Shown piece after piece: positions 1-6,257 of a stretch of 9,740 nucleotides of DNA (position 1 is its first letter; each line of letters opens with the position of its first letter). Location of the stretch: contig JANYAB010000107.1 of the NCBI GenBank assembly GCA_025355225.1, positions 1 through 9,740 of the forward strand, written 5' to 3'. A program made the translations under genes and the position numbers. The notes under the pieces were generated by a model. It was not told where the DNA came from. It searched no databases and saw nothing but the letters and a program-made list of their open reading frames with translations. The stretch is from Bacteroidota bacterium. Lineage in GTDB: Bacteria; Bacteroidota; Bacteroidia; Sphingobacteriales; Sphingobacteriaceae.

Positions 1-127
1 CTATAATGAGGCATTTGGAAAATTATCCACAGGTAGCGGTAATTTAATAGGCCGTGTGGAGGTTTTACGCAAACTAGGTGCTAAAGCCACTAAGAATATA
101 GATCAAAAATTTATTGGGGAAGAGTAA
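1..127 (+). CDS. rmuC: RmuC C-terminal end (partial)
   Basis: Only the last 41 codons are present; the frame begins at base 2 and stops with TAA at 125-127. The peptide contains KLSTGSGNLIGRVE followed by LRKLGAKATK and ends in DQKFIGEE. The 'LSTG.GNLI.R.E.L..LGAK..K' pattern is the characteristic end of the RmuC family, proteins with an N-terminal membrane anchor and coiled coil and a nuclease-like core that limit recombination between inverted repeats. The identification rests on this tail only, since the core lies outside the window. The next gene starts 14 bases after the stop, so the two may be co-transcribed. A diverged second copy of the last 17 codons lies at 1021-1074, after the restriction gene, which suggests this end of rmuC was exchanged when that gene arrived. 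Confidence 0.8.
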   Translation, partial: YNEAFGKLSTGSGNLIGRVEVLRKLGAKATKNIDQKFIGEE

Positions 128-141
128 TCAACATAAATCCT

Positions 142-1002
142 ATGGCAAAAAGACAACAAGCTGAATTTATTAAATGGTTAGGTCCTATTTTAGACGCTCT
201 GCGAGATTTAGGCGGTTCAGGTAAACCAAGAGAAGTATCAGCATGGATTGCAACTAAATTAAATCTTGGCGATGACGTATTAAACTCAACTTTAAATTCA
301 GGAGAGTCGCGTTTCCATAATCAAGTTGCATGGGCAAGACAGTATTTAATTTGGGAAAATTATCTGGATAAAAACATCAGAGGGGCTTGGGTTTTAACGG
401 CTTCGGGTGAAAAAAAGAAATTAACTATTGAAGAATCTCGATTAATTGTAAAAAAATGGATAGATATATTTACGAAAGCTCGAAAAAGTGGTATTAAGCC
501 CGACCTTAATGACACACAGATAGATGTGGGTATTGAAATAATTAGCAATGACAATCTGAATCTGTTAAATGTACTTCAAGGTTTATCGCCAAAGGGATTC
601 GAAAATATTTGCAAACTTTTACTAAGGGAATCCGGATTTGAAAACGTTGAGGTTACTGGACAATCACATGATGGCGGTATTGATGGGTATGGCACATTAG
701 AAATTAATCCCTTTGTGAGTTTCAAAGTTTTATTTCAATGTAAAAGATATAAAGGTGGCGTTTCGAGGTCGCAAGTCGGCGACTTTAGGAATGCCATGTT
801 AGGAAGGGCAGAAAAAGGCATAATAATTACTACTGGTCATTTTACCAATGAGGCAATAAAAGAAGCTAATAGAGATGGCGCACCTAAAGTTGAATTGGTG
901 GATGGTGAAAAACTAATAAAAATGTTTGAAAAAGTTGAATTAGGTGTAAAAGCCAAAACTGTTTATGAGGTTGATTTTAATTTTTTTGAGCCATTCTTTT
1001 AA
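142..1002 (+). CDS. Mrr-type restriction endonuclease (winged helix + Mrr catalytic domain)
   Basis: A 286-residue protein with two parts. Residues about 8-95 look like the Mrr N-terminal winged-helix domain (W..PIL.AL.DLGG...P.EVS..I near the start, WARQYLIWENYLD, and RGAWVLTASGE at 80-90). Residues about 140-265 match the Mrr catalytic domain of the PD-(D/E)xK superfamily: F153-E154, GGIDG with D181, then QCK with Q199 and K201 (the D...QxK form), VGDFRNAM, and GIIITTGHFTNEA. Family knowledge: such enzymes cut modified or foreign DNA as stand-alone (type IV) restriction factors. No methyltransferase is visible in the window, which fits that role but does not prove it. The start at 142 is the ATG at the N-terminal end of the domain. 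The gene lies between two versions of the rmuC tail and looks AT-rich, so recent acquisition is inferred. It converges with the exported-protein gene at 1186-2034. Confidence 0.88.
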   Translation: MAKRQQAEFIKWLGPILDALRDLGGSGKPREVSAWIATKLNLGDDVLNSTLNSGESRFHNQVAWARQYLIWENYLDKNIRGAWVLTASGEKKKLTIEESRLIVKKWIDIFTKARKSGIKPDLNDTQIDVGIEIISNDNLNLLNVLQGLSPKGFENICKLLLRESGFENVEVTGQSHDGGIDGYGTLEINPFVSFKVLFQCKRYKGGVSRSQVGDFRNAMLGRAEKGIIITTGHFTNEAIKEANRDGAPKVELVDGEKLIKMFEKVELGVKAKTVYEVDFNFFEPFF

Positions 1003-1020
1003 TTTCTCCAACAATATTGC

Positions 1021-1074
1021 TTAGACGCAAAAGCCAATAAACAGTTAGATCAGAAGTTTATCGGTGAGGAATAA
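1021..1074 (+). pseudogene. Displaced rmuC 3'-end remnant (second tail copy)
   Basis: Eighteen codons, beginning TTA GAC GCA AAA GCC and ending in TAA at 1072-1074, encode LDAKANKQLDQKFIGEE. The real rmuC end at 74-127 encodes LGAKATKNIDQKFIGEE. By hand count 13 of 17 residues and about 39 of 54 bases agree. Nine of the matching codons differ only synonymously, which points to two tails that evolved under selection in different lineages rather than a recent duplication. Similarity stops abruptly just upstream of 1021. It has no start codon of its own and is not translated unless the upstream stop is read through. It reads as the original rmuC end left behind after an insertion of about 947 bp. 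Confidence 0.75.
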
Positions 1075-1090
1075 CCAATACTCATCGTCA

Positions 1091-1122
1091 AGTCAAAAGT
1101 CTTTAGTCGGAAGTCCTGAGTC
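1091..1122. repeat. Heptad AGTC repeat (5 units)
   Basis: AGTC recurs at 1091, 1098, 1105, 1112 and 1119, exactly every 7 bases, with variable triplets between the copies (AAA, TTT, GGA, CTG). It lies in the 111-bp gap between the rmuC remnant and the convergent exported-protein gene. Similar 7-bp AGTC runs are, from general familiarity, common between genes in Sphingobacteriaceae. No function is known to me. Confidence 0.7.
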
Positions 1123-1185
1123 GAATTTTGCTCCTTTTCTTACATTAGGCTCAAGACTATACGTCAATTTATGTTTGACACGACG

Positions 1186-2034
1186 CTAATTTATCGTTCC
1201 GGTATAGGTTGACGTAATAACAGCGTTACCGTCGACATTTAATTTATCAGAAGTTACTTTTATTTTCATATCAAAGCTGCCTTCTTTCGATAAAGGGAAA
1301 TTGTCCTTTATGCTGTAAACCATTTTGCCGGTTCCCGTCCCTGTAACACTTATTGATGTGTTTTTAATTTTAAAATCCATGTTAAAGGCCGGTATCATAT
1401 CAAAGTAGGCTTTACCATCAGAAATTCTAATCAGTTTGTAAGTAACACCCCCATTCAATTGGATATTATTACCACTTACAGGTATATTCATCGGCATGCC
1501 CTGTGTAAATGAATCACCTGGTTTTAACGGCTTATCCGGAAATTTTATTTGCTTCTGAACAAGGTCCATCATTTGCCGCATCTTCTTTTCGGTGGTATCA
1601 TTTACTTTTTTGCCTCCGGCCGAATCCAGTGTTAGCTGTCCATCCTTGTTAACATGGGCTGTCACTTTAATATTGTTTTCGGTAACTTTTGGGGGAATAG
1701 GAGCCTGCTTGCCATTGGCTGTTACGGACAGTTTATTAATTTTATAATCCATATTCAACGGGAAAGTATTGTCTGCGCCCAATGCGCCTGATTTCATATT
1801 CCCGCTCATATCCATGCTCAAATCAGCATTAACAGGCTGTTTGATGCCTTGTGAGTTTAATTTACTAATTAATGCTGTATCCCCGCTCAGCGTAGCATTA
1901 ATTTTCATGCCCACATTAATTGATACCTGGTAGTTGCGGTTTGGCAAATACTTTACTTTAAAAACAACTCCGTTCTGCGCCTTTAACTGGACGAAAGAAA
2001 TACACAAAAGAATGTACAGGCAAAGCTTTTTCAT
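1186..2034 (-). CDS. Exported DUF6263-like protein
   Basis: A 282-residue protein starting MKKLCLYILLCISFVQLKAQ, a short basic end plus hydrophobic core, with likely signal peptidase I cleavage near A19/Q20. A Cys lies in the core, but there is no convincing lipobox. The mature part is rich in beta-type sequence, including paired segments about Met/Ser-rich strands (ADLSMDMSGNMKSG, TSISVTGTGTGKM) and a central FPDKPLKPGDSF.QGMPMNIPV segment. This 'P..PLKPGDSF' pattern, with the overall length and layout, resembles the Bacteroidota DUF6263 family of unknown function. It most likely works in the periplasm or at the envelope. It lies 62 bp downstream of thiL in the same direction and may share its transcript. 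A weak promoter-like box is also present in the gap. The family assignment is from memory and the molecular role is unknown. Confidence 0.72.
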   Translation of the reverse strand: MKKLCLYILLCISFVQLKAQNGVVFKVKYLPNRNYQVSINVGMKINATLSGDTALISKLNSQGIKQPVNADLSMDMSGNMKSGALGADNTFPLNMDYKINKLSVTANGKQAPIPPKVTENNIKVTAHVNKDGQLTLDSAGGKKVNDTTEKKMRQMMDLVQKQIKFPDKPLKPGDSFTQGMPMNIPVSGNNIQLNGGVTYKLIRISDGKAYFDMIPAFNMDFKIKNTSISVTGTGTGKMVYSIKDNFPLSKEGSFDMKIKVTSDKLNVDGNAVITSTYTGTIN

Positions 2035-2052
2035 GGCTGATTAAAATTTAAA

Positions 2053-2060
2053 CTAAGGTA
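2053..2060 (-). promoter_or_regulatory. Possible -7 box for the exported-protein gene
   Basis: Read on the minus strand the bases are TACCTTAG, one mismatch from the Bacteroidota -7 consensus TAnnTTTG, about 19 bases upstream of the ATG at 2034. No clear -33 TTG lies at the usual distance, so this is only a candidate. The gene may instead be read through from thiL. Confidence 0.25.
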
Positions 2061-2096
2061 CTAAAATTAAACTTCGGCGTTCGATATTACTATTTT

Positions 2097-3143
2097 TTAT
2101 GGTGCCGGCGGAAAAGCATTCCACCCCTGTGCCTTTAATGCATGTACCAATCCAGTCTTTGTAACCAGGTTGCAGCCCGCTGAAGGCTCGGTTATGTGTC
2201 CGATCACGGTAATATCCATCAGTAATTTAATTTTGTCGTAATCAGCTTGTTTAATGGTAAACAGCAACTCGTAATCTTCTCCGCCGCTTAACGCACATAC
2301 CGTGGGGTCTAAATTAAACTCACGTGCGGTTTCGTAAGTCATTGGATCAATAGGTATCTTATCTTCGTATAAATTGCATCCTTTATTGCTTTGCTTACAG
2401 ATATGCAGTATCTCAGAAGCCAAACCGTCCGAAATATCGATCATAGCTGTAGGTTTAACCTCAATACTTTTTAGCAATTCGACAATATCCTTACGTGCTT
2501 CGGGTTTTAACTGGCGCTCTACTATATAATCTTTGCCCTCAAGGTCGGGCTGAATGTTCGGATTTTCGAGATAAACCAGTTTCTCCCGTTCTAACAATTG
2601 CAAACCTGTGTAGGCACCTCCAAGGTCGCCGGATACACATAGCAGGTCACCCTCTTCAGCCGTATTTCTGTAAACTATTTCATTTTCATCAGCATAACCT
2701 ATTGCTGTAACGCTTATCACCAGTCCTTGTCTGGACGAGGTTGTATCGCCGCCCACGACATCTACATTATATTTTTCACAGGCCAGGTAAATACCCTCAT
2801 ACAATTCTTCAACGGCTTCCAACGGGAACTTGCTTGATATACCCAATGAAACAAATACCTGTGAAGCAATACCGTTCATAGCATAAATATCACTCAGGTT
2901 TACCTGTATCGCTTTATAGCCGAGGTGTTTTAAAGGGGTATAGGCCAAGTCGAAATGTATTCCCTCCAATAACATATCAGTTGATACCAATGCTTTTTTA
3001 TTCTTAAAATCAAGCACGGCAGCATCATCGCCAACACCTTTTACCGTGCCTGGCTGGGTAAGCTTAATATTTTTGGTGAGATGATCTATCAGCCCAAACT
3101 CTCCTAATTGCTCTATATTGGTTTTCTCACTATTTTCAAACAT
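2097..3143 (-). CDS. thiL: Thiamine-monophosphate kinase
   Basis: ThiL phosphorylates thiamine monophosphate to thiamine diphosphate with ATP, the last step of cofactor synthesis in the cytoplasm. The 348-residue product has the family's motifs in order: GVGDDAAVL at 36-44, STDMLLEGIHFD at 54-65, VNLSDIYAMNG at 81-91 and VGGDTTSS at 130-137 (acidic residues binding Mg and ATP). These are followed by SGDLGGAYTGL at 171-181, MIDISDGLASE at 234-244, GGEDYELLFT at 287-296, and the C-terminal GWNAF near 340-344. Length and architecture are typical of the PurM-like AIR-synthase superfamily. It lies 109 bp behind nadA in the same direction, with a palindromic repeat in the gap, so it could be read from the nadA promoter or one of its own. 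No thiamine riboswitch (TPP) motif is apparent upstream. The start at 3143 is the only reasonable ATG before the conserved region. Confidence 0.95.
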   Translation of the reverse strand: MFENSEKTNIEQLGEFGLIDHLTKNIKLTQPGTVKGVGDDAAVLDFKNKKALVSTDMLLEGIHFDLAYTPLKHLGYKAIQVNLSDIYAMNGIASQVFVSLGISSKFPLEAVEELYEGIYLACEKYNVDVVGGDTTSSRQGLVISVTAIGYADENEIVYRNTAEEGDLLCVSGDLGGAYTGLQLLEREKLVYLENPNIQPDLEGKDYIVERQLKPEARKDIVELLKSIEVKPTAMIDISDGLASEILHICKQSNKGCNLYEDKIPIDPMTYETAREFNLDPTVCALSGGEDYELLFTIKQADYDKIKLLMDITVIGHITEPSAGCNLVTKTGLVHALKAQGWNAFPPAP

Positions 3144-3145
3144 AT

Positions 3146-3246
3146 TTAGCCCCCTCTAAATCTCCCCTCCAAAGGAGTCCTTTCGGACTTGTAGGGGAGA
3201 CTTTTAAATTATTTTTTTACTCCTCCTTAATAGGGAAGGATTTAGA
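3146..3246. repeat. Palindromic intergenic repeat between nadA and thiL
   Basis: Most of the 109-bp gap is built of C-rich and G-rich arms. TCTCCCCT (3161-3168) pairs exactly with AGGGGAGA (3193-3200). Inside, AGTCC (3176-3180) pairs with GGACT (3185-3189) around a TTTC loop. CTAAATC (3155-3161) matches GATTTAG (3239-3245) in inverted order near the outer edges. The CCCCTCTAAATCTCCCCT style is familiar from dispersed intergenic palindromes of Bacteroidota. In the direction of nadA transcription the hairpin is followed only by TTTAG, so it is not a classic terminator, though it may stabilise or attenuate the transcript. Confidence 0.55.
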
Positions 3247-3252
3247 TGATGA

Positions 3253-4245
3253 TTATAACCCTAACTTCGCCGAAATAGATAGCATTCTTTCAATTGGTTT
3301 TACTGCCCTTTCTATAATATGTTGAGGTACAATTATCTCAGGCATCTCATTTTTAATACATAGATAAAGTTTTTCCAGCGTGTTCCTTTTCATATGCGGA
3401 CAATCATTGCAGGCGCATGAATTATTTGGCGGAGCCGGGATAAAAACTTTACCAGGATTAGCCTTTTGCATCTGGTGGATTATCCCAGCTTCTGTTGCTA
3501 CTATAAATTCCTTTTCAGGGCTTTTGGTAGCGTATGTTAATAAACCCGTTGTTGAGCCTATATAATCCGCCATTTTTAATATTACTTCTTCACATTCAGG
3601 ATGGGCTATCAGTTTGGCATTAGGATAGCGCTCTTTCAATTTGGTTATTTTCTCCCTTGAAAAAATCTCATGAACCATACAAGCGCCGTTCCATAAAACT
3701 AAATCTCTTCCTGTTTTCTTCGCTACATAAGCCCCAAGGTTTTTATCCGGTGCGAAAATTATTTTTTGGTCCTTTGGTAAGCTTTCTACTATCGCAACCG
3801 CATTGCTCGATGTACAAACTATATCACTCAATGCTTTTAGTTCCGCCGTACAATTCACATAGGTTATTACCAGGTGATCAGGATACGCTTCTTTAAACCT
3901 CCTGAATAAATGCGGGGGGCAACTATCTGCCAATGAGCACCCTGCTTTCAAGTCGGGTAAAAGGACCTTCTTGTTTGGTGATAATATCTTCGCTGTTTCG
4001 GCCATAAAATGAACGCCGGCAAACACAATGATATCCGCATCGGTCTTAGCCGCTTGCTGGGATAATCCCAAACTATCGCCGATATAATCTGCAATATCCT
4101 GTATATCAGGTTCCTGGTAATAATGAGCCAAAATAACGGCATTCTTTTCCTTTTTTAATTTTTCTATTTCATCAAAAAGATCAATTGTCGGATCAATTAC
4201 TTCCTCCACAAATCCCTTCAAATTTATTTCTGCTAAGGTATCCAT
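3253..4245 (-). CDS. nadA: Quinolinate synthase A
   Basis: NadA condenses iminoaspartate, made by NadB, with dihydroxyacetone phosphate to give quinolinate in de novo NAD synthesis. It is a cytoplasmic [4Fe-4S] enzyme. The 330-residue product shows AVILAHYYQEPDIQDIADYIGDSLGLS at 36-62 (substrate pocket), FAGVHFMAETAKIL at 75-88, LKAGCSLADSCP at 99-110, TYVNCTAELKA at 128-138, CTSSNA at 144-149, FAPDKNLG at 164-171, GACMVHE at 187-193, HPEC at 215-218 and CACNDCPHM at 277-285. By family alignment the likely cluster ligands are C103, C189 and C282, with C279 forming a CxxC with C282. Length and motif order are normal. The gene is transcribed away from nadB across a 407-bp divergent region, as expected for a co-regulated pathway pair. 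The start is the ATG at 4245, about 33 residues ahead of the first conserved block. Confidence 0.96.
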   Translation of the reverse strand: MDTLAEINLKGFVEEVIDPTIDLFDEIEKLKKEKNAVILAHYYQEPDIQDIADYIGDSLGLSQQAAKTDADIIVFAGVHFMAETAKILSPNKKVLLPDLKAGCSLADSCPPHLFRRFKEAYPDHLVITYVNCTAELKALSDIVCTSSNAVAIVESLPKDQKIIFAPDKNLGAYVAKKTGRDLVLWNGACMVHEIFSREKITKLKERYPNAKLIAHPECEEVILKMADYIGSTTGLLTYATKSPEKEFIVATEAGIIHQMQKANPGKVFIPAPPNNSCACNDCPHMKRNTLEKLYLCIKNEMPEIIVPQHIIERAVKPIERMLSISAKLGL

Positions 4246-4380
4246 TTCAACATTTCAATTAATAACAATTAGTTTTATATATAAAAAGAACCTATTGTTA
4301 TTGGTGTGTTAGTTCTGTTTAAAAGTTTTTATACAAACCACATAAAAGATTAGTTTTAACCTTTTATTAACATTTAAGGC

Positions 4381-4398
4381 ATATAGTTTATACTATAT
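4381..4398. promoter_or_regulatory. Candidate operator: 18-bp perfect inverted repeat
   Basis: ATATAGT (4381-4387) and ACTATAT (4392-4398) are exact reverse complements around a TTAT spacer. The position between two divergent NAD-synthesis genes suits a binding site for a dimeric repressor or a small hairpin. NAD-responsive repressors such as NrtR are known to bind palindromes near such genes, but I cannot match this site to a known consensus. AT-rich DNA gives such palindromes by chance more easily. Confidence 0.35.
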
Positions 4399-4609
4399 TT
4401 AACTGATTCAAAGATTAGTATAATATCCTCCATTTAGTTTTAAAATATTTTTGTTTATATTTTCTTTGCCTTATAAATGTTAGTTACATCAACAATCCGG
4501 CGCAAAATTAGCGTAAAGATTATTGGTATCACAGGGTAAAACAGAGGTTATCCACTTATTAATAATTTATTACTTTTTTACTTACACAAAATTAACATGT
4601 TTTATAGGT

Positions 4610-4623
4610 CTTGTTAACACAAG
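4610..4623. promoter_or_regulatory. Candidate operator: CTTGT-TAAC-ACAAG inverted repeat
   Basis: CTTGT (4610-4614) and ACAAG (4619-4623) are perfect inverted arms around TAAC. The site lies 30 bp before the nadB ATG and directly upstream of the promoter-like TACTTTTA box, where a bound protein would block transcription. Its arms are short, so it is suggestive only. Confidence 0.3.
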
Positions 4624-4626
4624 TAG

Positions 4627-4634
4627 TACTTTTA
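4627..4634 (+). promoter_or_regulatory. Possible -7 box for nadB
   Basis: TACTTTTA differs from the Bacteroidota -7 consensus TAnnTTTG in one base and lies 18 bases before the ATG at 4653, giving a short leader. The nearest TTG (4611-4613) is closer than the usual -33 spacing, so the assignment is tentative. Confidence 0.35.
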
Positions 4635-4652
4635 CACAACTTATACATCCAT

Positions 4653-6245
4653 ATGACAAGAACAGCGGATTTTTTAGTGATTGGTTCGGGAATAGCCGGA
4701 CTAAGCTTTGCCCTAAAGGCTGCAAAACACGGTAAGGTACTGATAGTTACCAAATCAAACGAGGATGAATCTAACACTAAGTATGCCCAGGGTGGCGTAG
4801 CGGTGGTTGTGGATAAAAAAGAGGATTCTTTTGAAAAGCATATCGAAGATACTTTAATAGCTGGTGACGGGCTTTGCGATAAGAAAGTTGTTGAGATTGT
4901 TGTTGAAGAGGGACCAGCCCGGATAAGAGAAATTATTGATTACGGAACCAACTTTGATAAGACGAACGAGGGCTTTTATGACCTGGCGAAAGAAGGTGGA
5001 CATTCGGAATATAGGGTATTACATTATAAGGACATTACCGGTTGGGAAATAGAAAGGTCTTTGTTAGATCAAATACATTTAAACCCCAACATAGTAATTC
5101 TAACACATTACTTTGCGGTCGACCTGATAACACAGCATCATTTGGGTGAATTTGTAGATAAATCAAGTAACGATATTAACTGTTACGGAATTTATGCCCT
5201 TAACACTTTAAATGGGATGGTAGAAAAGATATTATCCAAAGTTACAGTTATGGCATCGGGTGGGGCGGGTCATATCTATTCAATAACAACTAATCCAACT
5301 ATTGCCACTGGTGATGGGGTCGCTATGGTTTACCGTGCCAAGGGTAAAGTGCGGAATATGGAGTTTATTCAGTTTCATCCCACAGCTTTATATAATCCGG
5401 GTGAGTATCCTTCATTTTTAATATCAGAGGCTGTAAGGGGCTTTGGAGGGATACTGAAAAGAACAAACGGGCAGGAGTTTATGCAGGAGTATGACGAGCG
5501 GAAATCACTTGCCCCGAGGGATATTGTGGCAAGAGCTATTGATGCCGAAATAAAAAAATCAGGGGAAGATTATGTTTATCTGGATATAAGGCACCGCAGT
5601 AAAAAGGATATACTTGCTCATTTCCCTAATATATATGCAAAATGTTTGGAGATAGGTATCGACATGACCAAAGATATGATACCTGTTGCGCCGGCCTGTC
5701 ATTATATGTGTGGTGGAGTTATGGTTGGCCATTCGGGCCGGTCATCCATTAGAAGGCTGTATGCTTGCGGGGAATGCTCATCGACCGGTTTGCATGGATC
5801 GAATCGACTGGCATCAAATTCGTTGTTGGAAGCGCTGGTATTTGCCCATCGCATTTATAAAGACGCGCTTAATGTATTCAATGATGCGGTGATACCGGAT
5901 AACATTCCCCAATGGGATGAGCATGGAGTGCAGTTATCAAATGAAGATATTTTGGTGACTCATAATGTCCGCGAAATGCAAAAGCTCATGAGCGACTATG
6001 TGGGTATTGTACGATCGGACTTCAGGTTGGAAAGGGCAATGCGGCGATTGGGTTTATTATACGAAGAAACAGAAGAATTTTACAAACGAACCAAAATATC
6101 GGTTAAACTATGCGAATTGCGTAATTTATTACAAGTATCTTATATCGTGGTTAAATCGGCGATGTTAAGGAAGGAAAGCAGGGGGCTGCATTATACTACG
6201 GATTATCCAATTCATGCTGATGGACAACACGATACGGTATTTTGA
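4653..6245 (+). CDS. nadB: L-aspartate oxidase
   Basis: NadB is an FAD enzyme that oxidises L-aspartate to iminoaspartate, the substrate of NadA encoded divergently. Translation from the ATG at 4653 gives 530 residues, typical of the family. The frame is open further back to a TTG at 4611, but those residues precede the conserved Rossmann start and overlap the promoter region, so the ATG is preferred. Motifs: VIGSGIAGLSFA at 9-20 (FAD dinucleotide binding), YAQGGVAV, GGHSEYRVLH, ASGGAGHIYSITTNP, FIQFHPTALY, SEAVRGFGG (substrate-binding Arg), APRDIVARAI, PACHYMCGGV, and GECSSTGLHGSNRLASNSLLEA, which closes the FAD domain. The C-terminal part with RLERAMRRLGLLYEE-like helices is the succinate-dehydrogenase-type helical domain. 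The stop is 12 bp before the next ATG, so the downstream orphan genes may share its transcript. Confidence 0.96.
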   Translation: MTRTADFLVIGSGIAGLSFALKAAKHGKVLIVTKSNEDESNTKYAQGGVAVVVDKKEDSFEKHIEDTLIAGDGLCDKKVVEIVVEEGPARIREIIDYGTNFDKTNEGFYDLAKEGGHSEYRVLHYKDITGWEIERSLLDQIHLNPNIVILTHYFAVDLITQHHLGEFVDKSSNDINCYGIYALNTLNGMVEKILSKVTVMASGGAGHIYSITTNPTIATGDGVAMVYRAKGKVRNMEFIQFHPTALYNPGEYPSFLISEAVRGFGGILKRTNGQEFMQEYDERKSLAPRDIVARAIDAEIKKSGEDYVYLDIRHRSKKDILAHFPNIYAKCLEIGIDMTKDMIPVAPACHYMCGGVMVGHSGRSSIRRLYACGECSSTGLHGSNRLASNSLLEALVFAHRIYKDALNVFNDAVIPDNIPQWDEHGVQLSNEDILVTHNVREMQKLMSDYVGIVRSDFRLERAMRRLGLLYEETEEFYKRTKISVKLCELRNLLQVSYIVVKSAMLRKESRGLHYTTDYPIHADGQHDTVF

Positions 6246-6257
6246 TAGGATTTGACA

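Larger units (their letters stand above)
4246..4652. other. Divergent nadA-nadB control region, no gene seen
   Basis: This 407-bp, very AT-rich gap separates the divergent starts of nadA and nadB. I see no convincing coding sequence. It holds an 18-bp inverted repeat (4381-4398) and a second inverted repeat close to nadB (4610-4623). TTAGTT recurs five times on the plus strand (4269, 4309, 4350, 4434, 4480). AAAGATTAGT occurs twice (4345, 4410), with a near-copy at 4515. On the minus strand TAATTTTG (4594-4587) fits the -7 consensus TAnnTTTG, but using it for nadA would give a leader of over 300 bases, so it is doubtful. A single TTATCCACT at 4549 resembles a DnaA box by chance. The length is generous for two housekeeping genes, so a regulatory role is likely, but no regulator can be named. 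Confidence 0.6.

Noticed and set aside
23..31. DnaA box TTATCCACA, with similar words at 4549 and near 6498
   Set aside because: Single, scattered matches, two of them within coding sequence, with no cluster, AT-rich unwinding repeat or dnaA gene; not an origin.
1091..1122. Possible CRISPR-like array
   Set aside because: Units are 7 bp with no spacers of useful length and no cas genes.
1162..1180. GTCAA...TTGAC hairpin and TATGTTTG box before the exported-protein gene end
   Set aside because: The stem is only 5 bp with no T-run, and a plus-strand promoter here would drive nothing recognisable.
2495..2710. Plus-strand open frame inside thiL, and similar ones inside nadA, nadB and the lipoprotein gene
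   Set aside because: They lie antisense or out of frame within strongly supported genes and show no recognisable protein features.
3161..3200. Rho-independent terminator between nadA and thiL
   Set aside because: On the transcribed strand the hairpin is followed by TTTAGAGG, not a T-run; the structure fits a dispersed palindromic repeat better.
4611..4652. Extension of nadB to an upstream TTG giving 14 extra residues
   Set aside because: The extra residues precede the conserved FAD-binding start and overlap the likely promoter; the ATG at 4653 gives a normal family N-terminus.
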